A DNA stretch of 9,581 bases from an uncultured Nitrososphaerota archaeon (GTDB lineage Bacteria > Bacillota > Clostridia > Oscillospirales > Ruminococcaceae), in NCBI GenBank assembly GCA_934869045.1, contig CAKXAF010000086.1:1-9581 (forward strand). The letters are read 5' to 3'. Both the position numbers and the translations under genes were made by a program. Below are positions 1-6,496 of the stretch, piece by piece; within the stretch, counting starts at the first letter, position 1, and the number at the start of each line of letters is the position of its first letter. Under the pieces are notes generated by a model. It was not told the origin of the DNA. It worked only from the letters and a program-made list of their open reading frames with translations, and ran no database searches.

Positions 1-273
1 GCTGTAAACAGCCTCGACCTTTTCCTCATCTGTACGGCACCCGGCAGTCATTCCCTGGGCCGCCACCGCAAGGATCTGCCGCTTCACAGGGTCCGGCGTT
101 ATCAAATAGAGATAATCCTCTGGCCTCTTTTCCTCCAGCAGGAGGAGCTGCTGCGCATTGTCGTCCCGTGCGCGGTCCAGCCACGCATTGGCCGCCAGCG
201 CCTCCTGCGGCAGGCCTGCCGCCAGCATCACAGCTGCGACGATACCTACTGCGGCCCGTTTCCAGCCCTTCAT
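1..273 (-). CDS. Exported protein, possible transglutaminase-like, N-terminal part
   Basis: The first 91 codons are present and the gene runs off the left edge with no stop. The start has a typical Sec signal peptide: a Lys/Arg n-region (MKGWKR), a hydrophobic Ala/Val/Leu core to about residue 21, and an ALA-A cleavage site at about 25-28. The last residues visible (GMTAGCRTDEEKVEAVYS) resemble the lead-in of transglutaminase-superfamily proteins, in which a 'T.G..tDeeKv.aiy.W' segment precedes the catalytic Cys core. That core lies outside the window, so the family call is tentative. I chose the ATG at 271-273 because GGAAGGAT (281-288) sits 7 nt upstream. In-frame ATGs at 295-297 and 322-324 would spoil the signal peptide, and the latter lies upstream of the likely transcription start. 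The gene appears to have its own promoter, and nothing ties it functionally to the sugar genes. Confidence 0.7.
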   Translation of the reverse strand, partial: MKGWKRAAVGIVAAVMLAAGLPQEALAANAWLDRARDDNAQQLLLLEEKRPEDYLYLITPDPVKRQILAVAAQGMTAGCRTDEEKVEAVYS

Positions 274-319
274 ACGATCTATCCTTCCCCCGGCCATGCC
301 TGAAAGCTTTCTTAAGGTA

Positions 320-348
320 ATCATATCACACCTGGTCACAGGAAACAA
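320..348 (-). promoter_or_regulatory. Probable sigma-A promoter of the exported-protein gene
   Basis: On the minus strand there is TTGTTT (343-348), a 17-nt spacer, then TATGAT (320-325), with TG one base before the -10 (extended -10). The -10 matches the consensus at 5 of 6 positions and the -35 at only 3 of 6, but the spacing is ideal. Transcription would begin near 313, about 40 nt before the ATG at 273. I see no convincing terminator between the hydrolase stop at 376 and this site, so read-through from the upstream operon is also possible. Confidence 0.5.
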
Positions 349-375
349 GGGCTTTCCACAGATTTTCCCAACTTT

Positions 376-1202
376 TCAATCTCCCGCGATCCACTGCTTT
401 GCAAAACGAATCCAGCTCTGAACTTTTGGAAGAACCCGTTCCGGCCCGGACACCAGCGGATTGGCTAGGCTCAGGCCGTGAAGCCCCTGGGGATACAGAT
501 GGAGCTCCAGCGGCACCCCGGCCCGGACCAGCTCCCGGCAGAAAAGCAGAACGCCCCGAACCGGCACTCGCTGATCCTCGAAGGTGTGCCAGAGAAAGAC
601 CGGCGGCATCTGTGCCGCCACCTGTTTGTCCAGGGAAACCAGCTCCCGCAGCTCCGGGCAGTCCTTTTCGCCCAGCAGAGCCCGGAAGGAGTCCTCGTGA
701 GCGTACTCCCCTCCGGCCAGCACCGGGTAGCAGAGGATTAGGCCGTCCGGCCGGTGCCCCGCCCCGGAAAAGCCCAGTTCCCCCATCCACTCCCGGCTCC
801 AAAAGGCGCCCAGGCACCCGCACAGATGCCCGCCAGCGGAAAACCCGCAGAGAAAAATCCTCTGCGGGTCGATTTTCCACTCCTCCGCCCGTTCCCGGAC
901 CAGCCTCACCGCGGCCGCCGCCTGAAGCAGCTGCAGCGGAAACCGCCCCTCCGGCGCGCAGGCATAGGATAGCAGAAACACGCTTACCCCAGCCGCCAGG
1001 AACTCCCGGGCCACTGGCTCCCCCTCCCGGGAGGAAAGGAAGGCGTACCCTCCGCCGGGACAAAGGATGACCGCCGGGTTTTTCCGTCCCGGACAGTAAT
1101 CTTCCTCCTCAACCAGATACCCCGAAGTCTCGCCGGCGCAGCCGCCCCGGAAACCGCCCTGGCCTCCGGCGGGAGCCGGAGCCAGTCTTCCGTAAAAATC
1201 AT
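376..1202 (-). CDS. Alpha/beta hydrolase (BD-FAE/acetylesterase-like), apparently frameshifted
   Basis: This is a probable cytoplasmic carbohydrate esterase. The catalytic frame shows an oxyanion-hole-type CPGGGY motif, the nucleophile motif GFSAGG, an acid in HTFEDQRVP and the histidine in PQGLHGLSL. If one base is added to the 4-G run at 1120-1123, the product is 275 aa with Ser122, Asp210 and His242 as the triad, a normal length and order for the family. The ATG at 1200-1202 overlaps the previous gene's TGA (ATGA) and has GGAGG at 1210-1214 with 7-nt spacing, so it is the natural start, but it opens a frame different from the catalytic one. The catalytic frame has no usable ATG, GTG or TTG near its beginning. 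The corrected junction reads ARLRGYLVEEED, like the 'L.aYL' strand preceding the GGG motif in relatives. No signal peptide is seen. The likely role is deacylating imported oligosaccharides. The change could be an assembly or sequencing error or a real inactivating indel. Confidence 0.8.
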
Positions 1203-3043
1203 TCCAGCGCCTCCGCGGAAAACCGCTCAATATCGTAGGCCGCTTCCCGGCAGGGCTCGTCGCATCCCGCCAGCGGAACCGCCGGCTTGCCGTCCGGGAT
1301 GTAGTCCAAAGTTGGTTCATGGCGCGGTTCGCCAGTGCGCAGGACAAACCGGGAAATCTCATTGACCGCAGACATGAAAATCCAGGAAACTGGCTCCCCA
1401 TCCGCCCCCCGCAACGCCTCGCCGTTGACGGAAATGCGATACCGGAAAGCTGTGCAGTCGGCCTCCACCGCAATTTCATAAACCTTCCCCGCCTGATATT
1501 CCATGGCGGGTAACTCGCAGACCGTGCGGGCGTACAATTTCCCGTCGTCCCGGAACACCAGCCGCACCGCCGTCACACCTTTCGCGTCCAGCAGTTCGGC
1601 GTAAAGGCAGCCGTTCCCATCCTGCCGGGGCGTCACCGCGAAGGCAATTCGCATCCGGGCGGCGGGCTTCAGAATTCGCTCTGCCCGGCAGTAATCATAG
1701 GGATCCCGGTCAGCGAGCCGCAAAACAGTCTTTCCTCCGACCGGACCCAGTTCTGCTGGAGCCCATTTCGGACTGTAGAGATTCCAGGCCGCCAAATCCC
1801 CTTCCCGGGAAAAATCCTCCGCGATCTGCGCCGCCTGCTCCTCGCCCAAAACCGGCACGGGAATCCGGGCAATCCAGACGTCCTCCTTGTTGACCGAATA
1901 GGCCACCCAGAGATCGCCATCCGGCGGCTGGGGCAGCCCCTCGGAGATCCCCCGCATGTACTGGGGCCCCAGATCCTTCCAGAAGCCCTCGAACTTCATG
2001 GGTGGCACCTCCCCGTGAACCAGCCGCATCTTATCAAAGTCCAGCCCATCCTCCGAAACAGTCACACAGAGCGGATACCGGTGCTGGGTCTCCAGGGTGG
2101 GATCGTAGACCATGGCGAACCTCCCGTCGGAGGTCCGGCACCCCCAGACCTTCTGCCCGCTCATAACCAACGAAGGCGACCGGGTCACCGGCCCCCAGGT
2201 TTCCCCGCCGTCGTCGCTCCTGGCTGTCATGGAGTGCTTCCACAGGCCGATGACCGTGTCCCCGTCGATGTGGTACCAGCAGAAGGCTTCGTTCTTCCTT
2301 CCGGTTTTGGGATGCTTGATCGCGATAAGATCCTCCTTGTCGCCGTTTTCCTCCGCCCACTGCTGCACCGCCAGGCGGTCGGCCAGAAGCTCCCCACAGG
2401 CCTCCACAAACCCCGCGTCCGGACAATTCTGATATAACGGATAGCGCAGCAGTTCCTCCGTCCACCCGGCCTGCCAGCAGGGCAGGATGAAAAAAATCCC
2501 CCCCAGGCTGCCGTCAGGGAACAGTTCCCGGACCACTCGCCCGATCCCCCTGGTATCCCAGGGCGTCATCCAGGGCTGGGGGGAGAAGCCATAGAAGCCC
2601 GACACCAACATCCGTCCGTTAGACGCCTGATAAAAGCTCATCCGCTGATGCATAATGGCGTAGGAGTTCCCATCAAAGGTATGAAGCTCCCCGTCCCGAT
2701 CCCGAATTTCACAGGCTGGGATGAGGTATTCGGGGAAGGAATCCTGAAAATCATCACAGTGTGCCCCGTCCGTCGAGGACGCCAAAACCGAATACCCGGC
2801 CCCGGTGTGCTCGCTCTGGGGGTTGACCAGATATTGAACGTAAAACCGCCCGGCAAAATAGACCGGGTCGGCGGCGTGCTTGTAGGTACAGCCGGTGCCA
2901 TCGTCCCATTCCGGATGGGTCCGGTTGGCCCGGGCGATTTGATAGCATTTCACCCCCCGGGCCGGAAAAATCTGCCCGTGGTGGTAGTCACAGTTTGGGT
3001 GTACGCCGCCGATATAGCGGGGCAGCCCCTCTTTTTTCTGCAT
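1199..3043 (-). CDS. Asp-box beta-propeller (sialidase-like fold) protein, putative glycan-active enzyme
   Basis: The product is 614 aa. Residues 1-395 look like a beta-propeller of the sialidase/BNR superfamily. There is one canonical Asp box (SDDGGETW, about 276-283) and degenerate ones near 89-99 (SSTDGAHCDDF) and 330-336 (SEDGLDF). A blade-start signature, HAADPVYFAGRFYVQYL, lies at 56-72. Residues of about 405-590 look like a concanavalin-type beta-sandwich, possibly glycan binding. There is no signal peptide, so it should act in the cytoplasm on imported sugars. The sialidase FRIP motif and Arg triad are not evident, so sialidase activity is unlikely. Propeller folds also include GH145 alpha-L-rhamnosidases and PL42 rhamnose-glucuronate lyases, which fit the locus, but I cannot assign a family. 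The ATG at 3041-3043 is chosen because AGGAGG (3049-3054) lies 5 nt upstream. It begins 31 nt after the CE7 esterase stop and its TGA overlaps the next start, so it is within the operon. Confidence 0.8.
   Translation of the reverse strand: MQKKEGLPRYIGGVHPNCDYHHGQIFPARGVKCYQIARANRTHPEWDDGTGCTYKHAADPVYFAGRFYVQYLVNPQSEHTGAGYSVLASSTDGAHCDDFQDSFPEYLIPACEIRDRDGELHTFDGNSYAIMHQRMSFYQASNGRMLVSGFYGFSPQPWMTPWDTRGIGRVVRELFPDGSLGGIFFILPCWQAGWTEELLRYPLYQNCPDAGFVEACGELLADRLAVQQWAEENGDKEDLIAIKHPKTGRKNEAFCWYHIDGDTVIGLWKHSMTARSDDGGETWGPVTRSPSLVMSGQKVWGCRTSDGRFAMVYDPTLETQHRYPLCVTVSEDGLDFDKMRLVHGEVPPMKFEGFWKDLGPQYMRGISEGLPQPPDGDLWVAYSVNKEDVWIARIPVPVLGEEQAAQIAEDFSREGDLAAWNLYSPKWAPAELGPVGGKTVLRLADRDPYDYCRAERILKPAARMRIAFAVTPRQDGNGCLYAELLDAKGVTAVRLVFRDDGKLYARTVCELPAMEYQAGKVYEIAVEADCTAFRYRISVNGEALRGADGEPVSWIFMSAVNEISRFVLRTGEPRHEPTLDYIPDGKPAVPLAGCDEPCREAAYDIERFSAEALE
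1210..1214 (-). promoter_or_regulatory. Ribosome binding site of the alpha/beta hydrolase
   Basis: GGAGG on the minus strand lies 7 nt before the ATG at 1200-1202, inside the last codons of the propeller gene. It fixes the intended hydrolase start and indicates translational coupling through the ATGA overlap. Confidence 0.7.
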
Positions 3044-3048
3044 AAAAT

Positions 3049-3054
3049 CCTCCT
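3049..3054 (-). promoter_or_regulatory. Ribosome binding site of the propeller gene
   Basis: A perfect AGGAGG lies 5 nt before the ATG at 3041-3043. It argues against the ATG six codons further upstream and the far longer open frame reaching to about 3202, which would overlap the esterase gene. Confidence 0.7.
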
Positions 3055-3074
3055 GGCGCATTCCGCGCTCATTT

Positions 3075-4037
3075 TCAGCCCTCCCCCATCTCCAACAGCC
3101 AGGCATATACTTCGTCGTTCCACCCCGGCGCACATTCATGGGCAAAATCCGGGTAAAGGGTGTGGGCCTTGTCCTCTGAGGCCAGGTTGTTGAAGACGGC
3201 AAACTGGGTCGACGGCGGACAAACGCTGTCCATCATCCCTGTTGCCATCCGCACCGGACAGCGGACCCGCTCCGCCAGATGATGCACGTCAATGTATCCC
3301 AGCGTTTGGAAAAACGCATCCTCCCGCCGGTGGGCCGGATCAAACAGCCGGAAATACTCGGTGATTTCCCTATAGGCCTCCCGGGCCAGCCCCATCCTCC
3401 ACACCCGGCGGTAGTCGCTGAGGAAGGGGTACCGGACCGCGATCCGGTTCAGCCGGGGTTCCAGCGCCGCACAGGCCACACAGAGCCCGCCCCCCTGGGA
3501 ACCGCCTACAGCGGCCACCCGGGTTTCGTCCACCTCGTCAAAGCTCATGATGATCCGGGCCAGGGCCGCGGTATCCAGGAAATTGGCCCGGAACAGCAGC
3601 TTTTCCGGACCATCCTCCAGCCCCCGGATCAGATGCCCGTGAAGGGTATTCCCCCGAACGCCGCCCGCGTCCTCCGAGGCGCCGCCCTGCCCCCGGCAAT
3701 CCAGAAAGGCTGCACAGAATCCCCCAGCAGTGTAGCCGAAGGTTTCCCACCAGTCGCCGCAATTTCCACCGTACCCGTGGAAGCAGAGCACTGCCGGACA
3801 GGGCTTCTCCCGCTTTTTGGGCCGGACATAATGGGCGTGAATCCGGGCACCGCCCACCCCGTTGAACCAGAGGTCAAAACATTCGGCGAAGGGCGTCTGC
3901 ATCGGCCCCGGAACCAATACGGGGCGCAGTTCCGTCCCGTCCAGCTCCTTCAGCGCCCGCTCCCAGTAACTGTCAAAATCTGCTGGCTTCGGGGTACTTC
4001 CCCGATACTTCCGCAGCTTCTCAAGAGGCATATCCAT
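3075..4037 (-). CDS. CE7-family acetylesterase (acetyl xylan esterase/cephalosporin C deacetylase type)
   Basis: The 320-aa product matches the usual CE7 length of about 320 aa. It has the family's hallmark motifs in order: an oxyanion-region HGYGG (87-91), the RGQ motif in DCRGQGG (115-117), the nucleophile in GGSQGG (Ser180), the acid in MMDSVCPPS (Asp270) and the HE motif in FAHE (His300-Glu301). The N-terminal 'YRGSTPKPADFDSYW' segment is also typical. CE7 enzymes are usually cytoplasmic hexamers that deacetylate short acetylated xylo- or other oligosaccharides, and cephalosporin C in vitro. No signal peptide is present, consistent with action after import. The start at 4037 has AAAGGAGG with 7-nt spacing. 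The Shine-Dalgarno abuts the regulator's stop (13 nt between the genes), so the two are surely on one transcript. The natural acetylated substrate cannot be read from the sequence. Confidence 0.93.
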   Translation of the reverse strand: MDMPLEKLRKYRGSTPKPADFDSYWERALKELDGTELRPVLVPGPMQTPFAECFDLWFNGVGGARIHAHYVRPKKREKPCPAVLCFHGYGGNCGDWWETFGYTAGGFCAAFLDCRGQGGASEDAGGVRGNTLHGHLIRGLEDGPEKLLFRANFLDTAALARIIMSFDEVDETRVAAVGGSQGGGLCVACAALEPRLNRIAVRYPFLSDYRRVWRMGLAREAYREITEYFRLFDPAHRREDAFFQTLGYIDVHHLAERVRCPVRMATGMMDSVCPPSTQFAVFNNLASEDKAHTLYPDFAHECAPGWNDEVYAWLLEMGEG

Positions 4038-4042
4038 CTGAA

Positions 4043-4052
4043 GACCTCCTTT
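4043..4052 (-). promoter_or_regulatory. Ribosome binding site of the CE7 esterase
   Basis: AAAGGAGGTC on the minus strand runs into the regulator's TAA stop (4051-4053) and ends 5 nt before the esterase ATG, with the AGGAGG core (4045-4050) 7 nt away. This is a near-perfect anti-16S match and points to high, possibly coupled, translation. Confidence 0.75.
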
Positions 4053-6360
4053 AATGATTCTTTCCCAGAGATTCCTGATATTCCGACGGCGTCATCCCCA
4101 CCGCCCGTTTGAACGCCCGGCGAAAAGACTCCACCGAATTATAGCCGGTGGCCCCGGCAATCTCCACCATGGTGTACTTCCTGCCAGCCAGCAGCTCCCT
4201 GGCCTTGTCCAGCCGGAAATTTTCCAGCCATGCGGCGAAGGTTGTCTTGGCCACCTCACGAAACAGCTTGGAAAGATATGCTTCCGAAATGCTGAACTTA
4301 GCCGCTACGGTAGCGACGCTGATCCCGGCGTCGGCATAATCCCGGCGAAGATAATCCTGCACCTCCGCCACCAAAATGCTGCCCCTGTTTTCTTTTTTCC
4401 GCCCGATTTCAGCGGTCACAGAAATATAAAAGTCCTCCAGCGCCAGAAATGCACCGAAAACATCATCCTCCTGGAACTTGGCCAGACGGATCTTTTCCCG
4501 CAGTCCCTCGTCCCCGATAAAGTCCATGCCTTCGATGAGCACGCCCTTGATCGCGTAGAACAGCTGCTCGCCTGTCAGAACGTTAATCTTGTTGTCGATG
4601 ATGTTGGCCTGGACCAGGTCATTGAAGATTTTCTGCGCAGCATCGGTGCTGCCGGATTTCAGGATGTTTAACAGATGCTGATGGTCGCTGAGCGTGAACT
4701 TGCAGTGGGTAACGTTTCCGCTGATGGTATCATAAAAAACAGGTCTTCCGAATTCAAACATTTTGCTGTACTCCAAAGAAAAGCGTGCTTCTTCGCCGCA
4801 GCGGGCCACATCCGGCAAAGCGGTGTAAACATTGCTGATTCCCAGGAGCATCCGCCGCGGCTCTCCGGCTCCGGTATTGATCCGGGCGATGGCCTCGCTG
4901 GTCTCCTGGATCAGCCCCTGGATGCGTGCATAGATCTCCAGCCGCTGCTCCGCCGGGAAGCAAAGCAGCACCAGCTGCCCATCCGCACCCGGAAAGAAAG
5001 CGCACCGCTCCACGCCAAACTGAGCCGCGAAGAGCTGGCACACCGCATCGGAAAAAGTATCCTCCGCTTGAAAATACTCCCCGCTTTCGCCGCCGGACAG
5101 CCGCTCAAAGGCAAACTGCACCCCGATAAAGGCGCACCGCTCCATATCGACGCCCAACTCCTTCGACATCTTCCTCACCAGCTGAGAATCCGCAAACTGC
5201 CGGCTCATCAGCACCCGGAAAAAGGCGTCCCGGACCATCTGCTTTTGTCCGGCGCTGTGGATGGTAAGATCCCGGTTTTCCGCAACCAGATGATCCACCG
5301 CACTCTGGATCACGCTGTACTCATTGGCTTGCGCCGGTCCCTGCCCGTCCGGAACTGGCAGGGATTCCATCACCTTGTGGATCGGTCTCGCGTTGCGCCG
5401 TGCCAGCAGCGCCGCTGCCAGCAGCCCCACCGCTCCTGCGGCGGCCATGGACAGCAGAAGGAGCCGCCGCGTGCTGATCGTTTCCGCCAGGACCTGCTTC
5501 TGGGGGTATACGGACAAATAGGTCCACCCGTATTCCGGCGATTTTAGATAGGTGAGGAACATCTCCTCCCCGCCCAGCTTCAGGCTGAAGCTGTCCTGCT
5601 CCTGGTCAAAGGCCGCCGTCACGTCGGAGATCCGCTCCGGATCCTTTCCGTCCGCCGCCAGCACCCGGTTATTCTGATCCAGAATCAGATTGAAGCCGCC
5701 GGTCCAGTCATTGGAAAAGGAGAGCAGCTGCTGGAGCTGATCCTGATCGAACACGATGCCGATATTTCCATATGCCGCATCCACGACCCCGTCCGGAAAG
5801 GTGCGTACAAACAGGATGGTCCCACTGCTTTTGATCTTATCATCTGCCACTTCCACCGGTTCGACCGTTCCCAGTGAAAACGCAAACAACGGGCTGAGCA
5901 TCACGTTCCGGGAGCCGTTGATTGTCATATGGGTGCTTTCCACGCTATCCTTATGGTAGTAGGACGATGAAATAATGGTCCGATCCTTTAACGCGCAAAC
6001 ATAAACCTGGGAGGCGTATTGATTAGTCGCCAGATATTCGGTCAGCTTTTTCTGCACTTCCCACACCTGATAGGGCGACACCTGCTCTTTCTCCAGGGAA
6101 TACAGATAGCCGTTGACCGTGCTGTCCCGGGCGATCTGCATCGCCATCCTTTGGGCCTCCTCCAGCTGCATTTCCAGTGTGGAGCGCGCCTGGTCCAGCA
6201 TGGACAAGTGGTAAGAGGCTGCGTTTTCTGTAATCGTTCCAATGGCCTTGTTGTTGGAAAGCAGAAAAACAGTCATGGGAATGAGCAGAATCAGCAGGTA
6301 AGACAGCAGGAAGCTGCGTGTAACCCCGCCGCGCAGGTGGGGAAAAACGGGCTTTTTCAT
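4051..6360 (-). CDS. Membrane-bound AraC-family transcriptional regulator (YesS-like)
   Basis: The 769-aa product has a first transmembrane helix at about 16-35, an extracytoplasmic region of about 36-295 consistent with a Cache-type sensor, and a second helix at about 297-320. A short juxtamembrane segment (ARRNARPIHKVM) resembles the start of a HAMP linker. A long cytoplasmic middle region follows, then a C-terminal AraC/XylS DNA-binding domain at about 661-769. Its two helix-turn-helices are SVATVAAKFSISEAYLSKLF (681-700) and TMVEIAGATGYNSVESFRRAF (730-750), and it ends in a GMTPSEYQ motif. Relatives such as B. subtilis YesS sit beside LplABC-type transporters and control polysaccharide use, so this one probably activates the locus. 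The start at 6360 has GAGAGGAG with the AGGAG core 8 nt upstream. The more distal ATG at 6411 lacks such a site. It is preceded by its own promoter and followed after 13 nt by the esterase. Confidence 0.92.
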   Translation of the reverse strand: MKKPVFPHLRGGVTRSFLLSYLLILLIPMTVFLLSNNKAIGTITENAASYHLSMLDQARSTLEMQLEEAQRMAMQIARDSTVNGYLYSLEKEQVSPYQVWEVQKKLTEYLATNQYASQVYVCALKDRTIISSSYYHKDSVESTHMTINGSRNVMLSPLFAFSLGTVEPVEVADDKIKSSGTILFVRTFPDGVVDAAYGNIGIVFDQDQLQQLLSFSNDWTGGFNLILDQNNRVLAADGKDPERISDVTAAFDQEQDSFSLKLGGEEMFLTYLKSPEYGWTYLSVYPQKQVLAETISTRRLLLLSMAAAGAVGLLAAALLARRNARPIHKVMESLPVPDGQGPAQANEYSVIQSAVDHLVAENRDLTIHSAGQKQMVRDAFFRVLMSRQFADSQLVRKMSKELGVDMERCAFIGVQFAFERLSGGESGEYFQAEDTFSDAVCQLFAAQFGVERCAFFPGADGQLVLLCFPAEQRLEIYARIQGLIQETSEAIARINTGAGEPRRMLLGISNVYTALPDVARCGEEARFSLEYSKMFEFGRPVFYDTISGNVTHCKFTLSDHQHLLNILKSGSTDAAQKIFNDLVQANIIDNKINVLTGEQLFYAIKGVLIEGMDFIGDEGLREKIRLAKFQEDDVFGAFLALEDFYISVTAEIGRKKENRGSILVAEVQDYLRRDYADAGISVATVAAKFSISEAYLSKLFREVAKTTFAAWLENFRLDKARELLAGRKYTMVEIAGATGYNSVESFRRAFKRAVGMTPSEYQESLGKNH

Positions 6361-6368
6361 GTCAGCGG

Positions 6369-6376
6369 CTCCTCTC
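6369..6376 (-). promoter_or_regulatory. Ribosome binding site of the AraC-family regulator
   Basis: GAGAGGAG on the minus strand, with its AGGAG core at 6369-6373, lies 8 nt before the ATG at 6358-6360. It decides the start of the regulator over an in-frame ATG 17 codons further upstream. Confidence 0.65.
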
Positions 6377-6467
6377 GGGCAGTCAGCTTGCAAAATCTCA
6401 CAAAAAGGCAAAAAAGAGGGGGATACTGTGCGGCTTTATCAAGACATCCGGCAAACCTTTTGAGGAT

Positions 6468-6496
6468 ATTATAGCATACCCGTCTGTCTCAGTCCA
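6468..6496 (-). promoter_or_regulatory. Extended -10 promoter for the regulator-esterase-propeller-hydrolase operon
   Basis: The minus strand shows TGGACT (6491-6496), a 17-nt spacer, and a perfect TATAAT (6468-6473) preceded by TGC, making an extended -10. The -35 matches TTGACA at 4 of 6 positions and overlaps the aldolase stop codon (6489-6491). Transcription would start near 6461, leaving a leader of about 100 nt before the regulator ATG at 6360. The leader is pyrimidine-rich near 6400-6425, with no clear riboswitch or terminator fold visible by eye. Nothing resembling a strong terminator precedes the promoter, so read-through from the transporter genes remains possible. Confidence 0.7.

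Noticed and set aside
343..359. Inverted repeat (GGAAA/TTTCC, 7-nt loop) as a terminator after the hydrolase
   Set aside because: Only a 5-bp stem and no T-tract; it also overlaps the probable -35 element.
326..1063. Alternative minus-strand frame through the hydrolase
   Set aside because: Gly/Ala/Arg-rich low-complexity translation without motifs; the neighbouring frame carries the full Ser-Asp-His set.
399..1070. Long plus-strand open frame opposite the alpha/beta hydrolase
   Set aside because: Pro/Arg/Ala-rich product with no recognisable domain, lying antisense to a gene with intact catalytic motifs; typical of high-GC shadow frames.
1203..1479. Upstream extension of the hydrolase catalytic frame to an ATG near 1479 or one near 1317
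   Set aside because: It would overlap more than 100 bases of the propeller gene in another frame, with an Arg/Ser-rich translation and no ribosome binding site comparable to the one at 1210-1214.
3044..3202. Upstream start for the propeller gene near 3202
   Set aside because: It overlaps the esterase's C-terminus, while a perfect AGGAGG precedes the ATG at 3041-3043.
3279..4112. 277-codon plus-strand open frame opposite the CE7 esterase
   Set aside because: No motif or good ribosome binding site, and the opposite strand encodes an unambiguous CE7 enzyme.
4675..5547. 290-codon plus-strand open frame opposite the AraC regulator
   Set aside because: His/Arg/Pro-rich composition and no domain; it mirrors the codon bias of the regulator gene.
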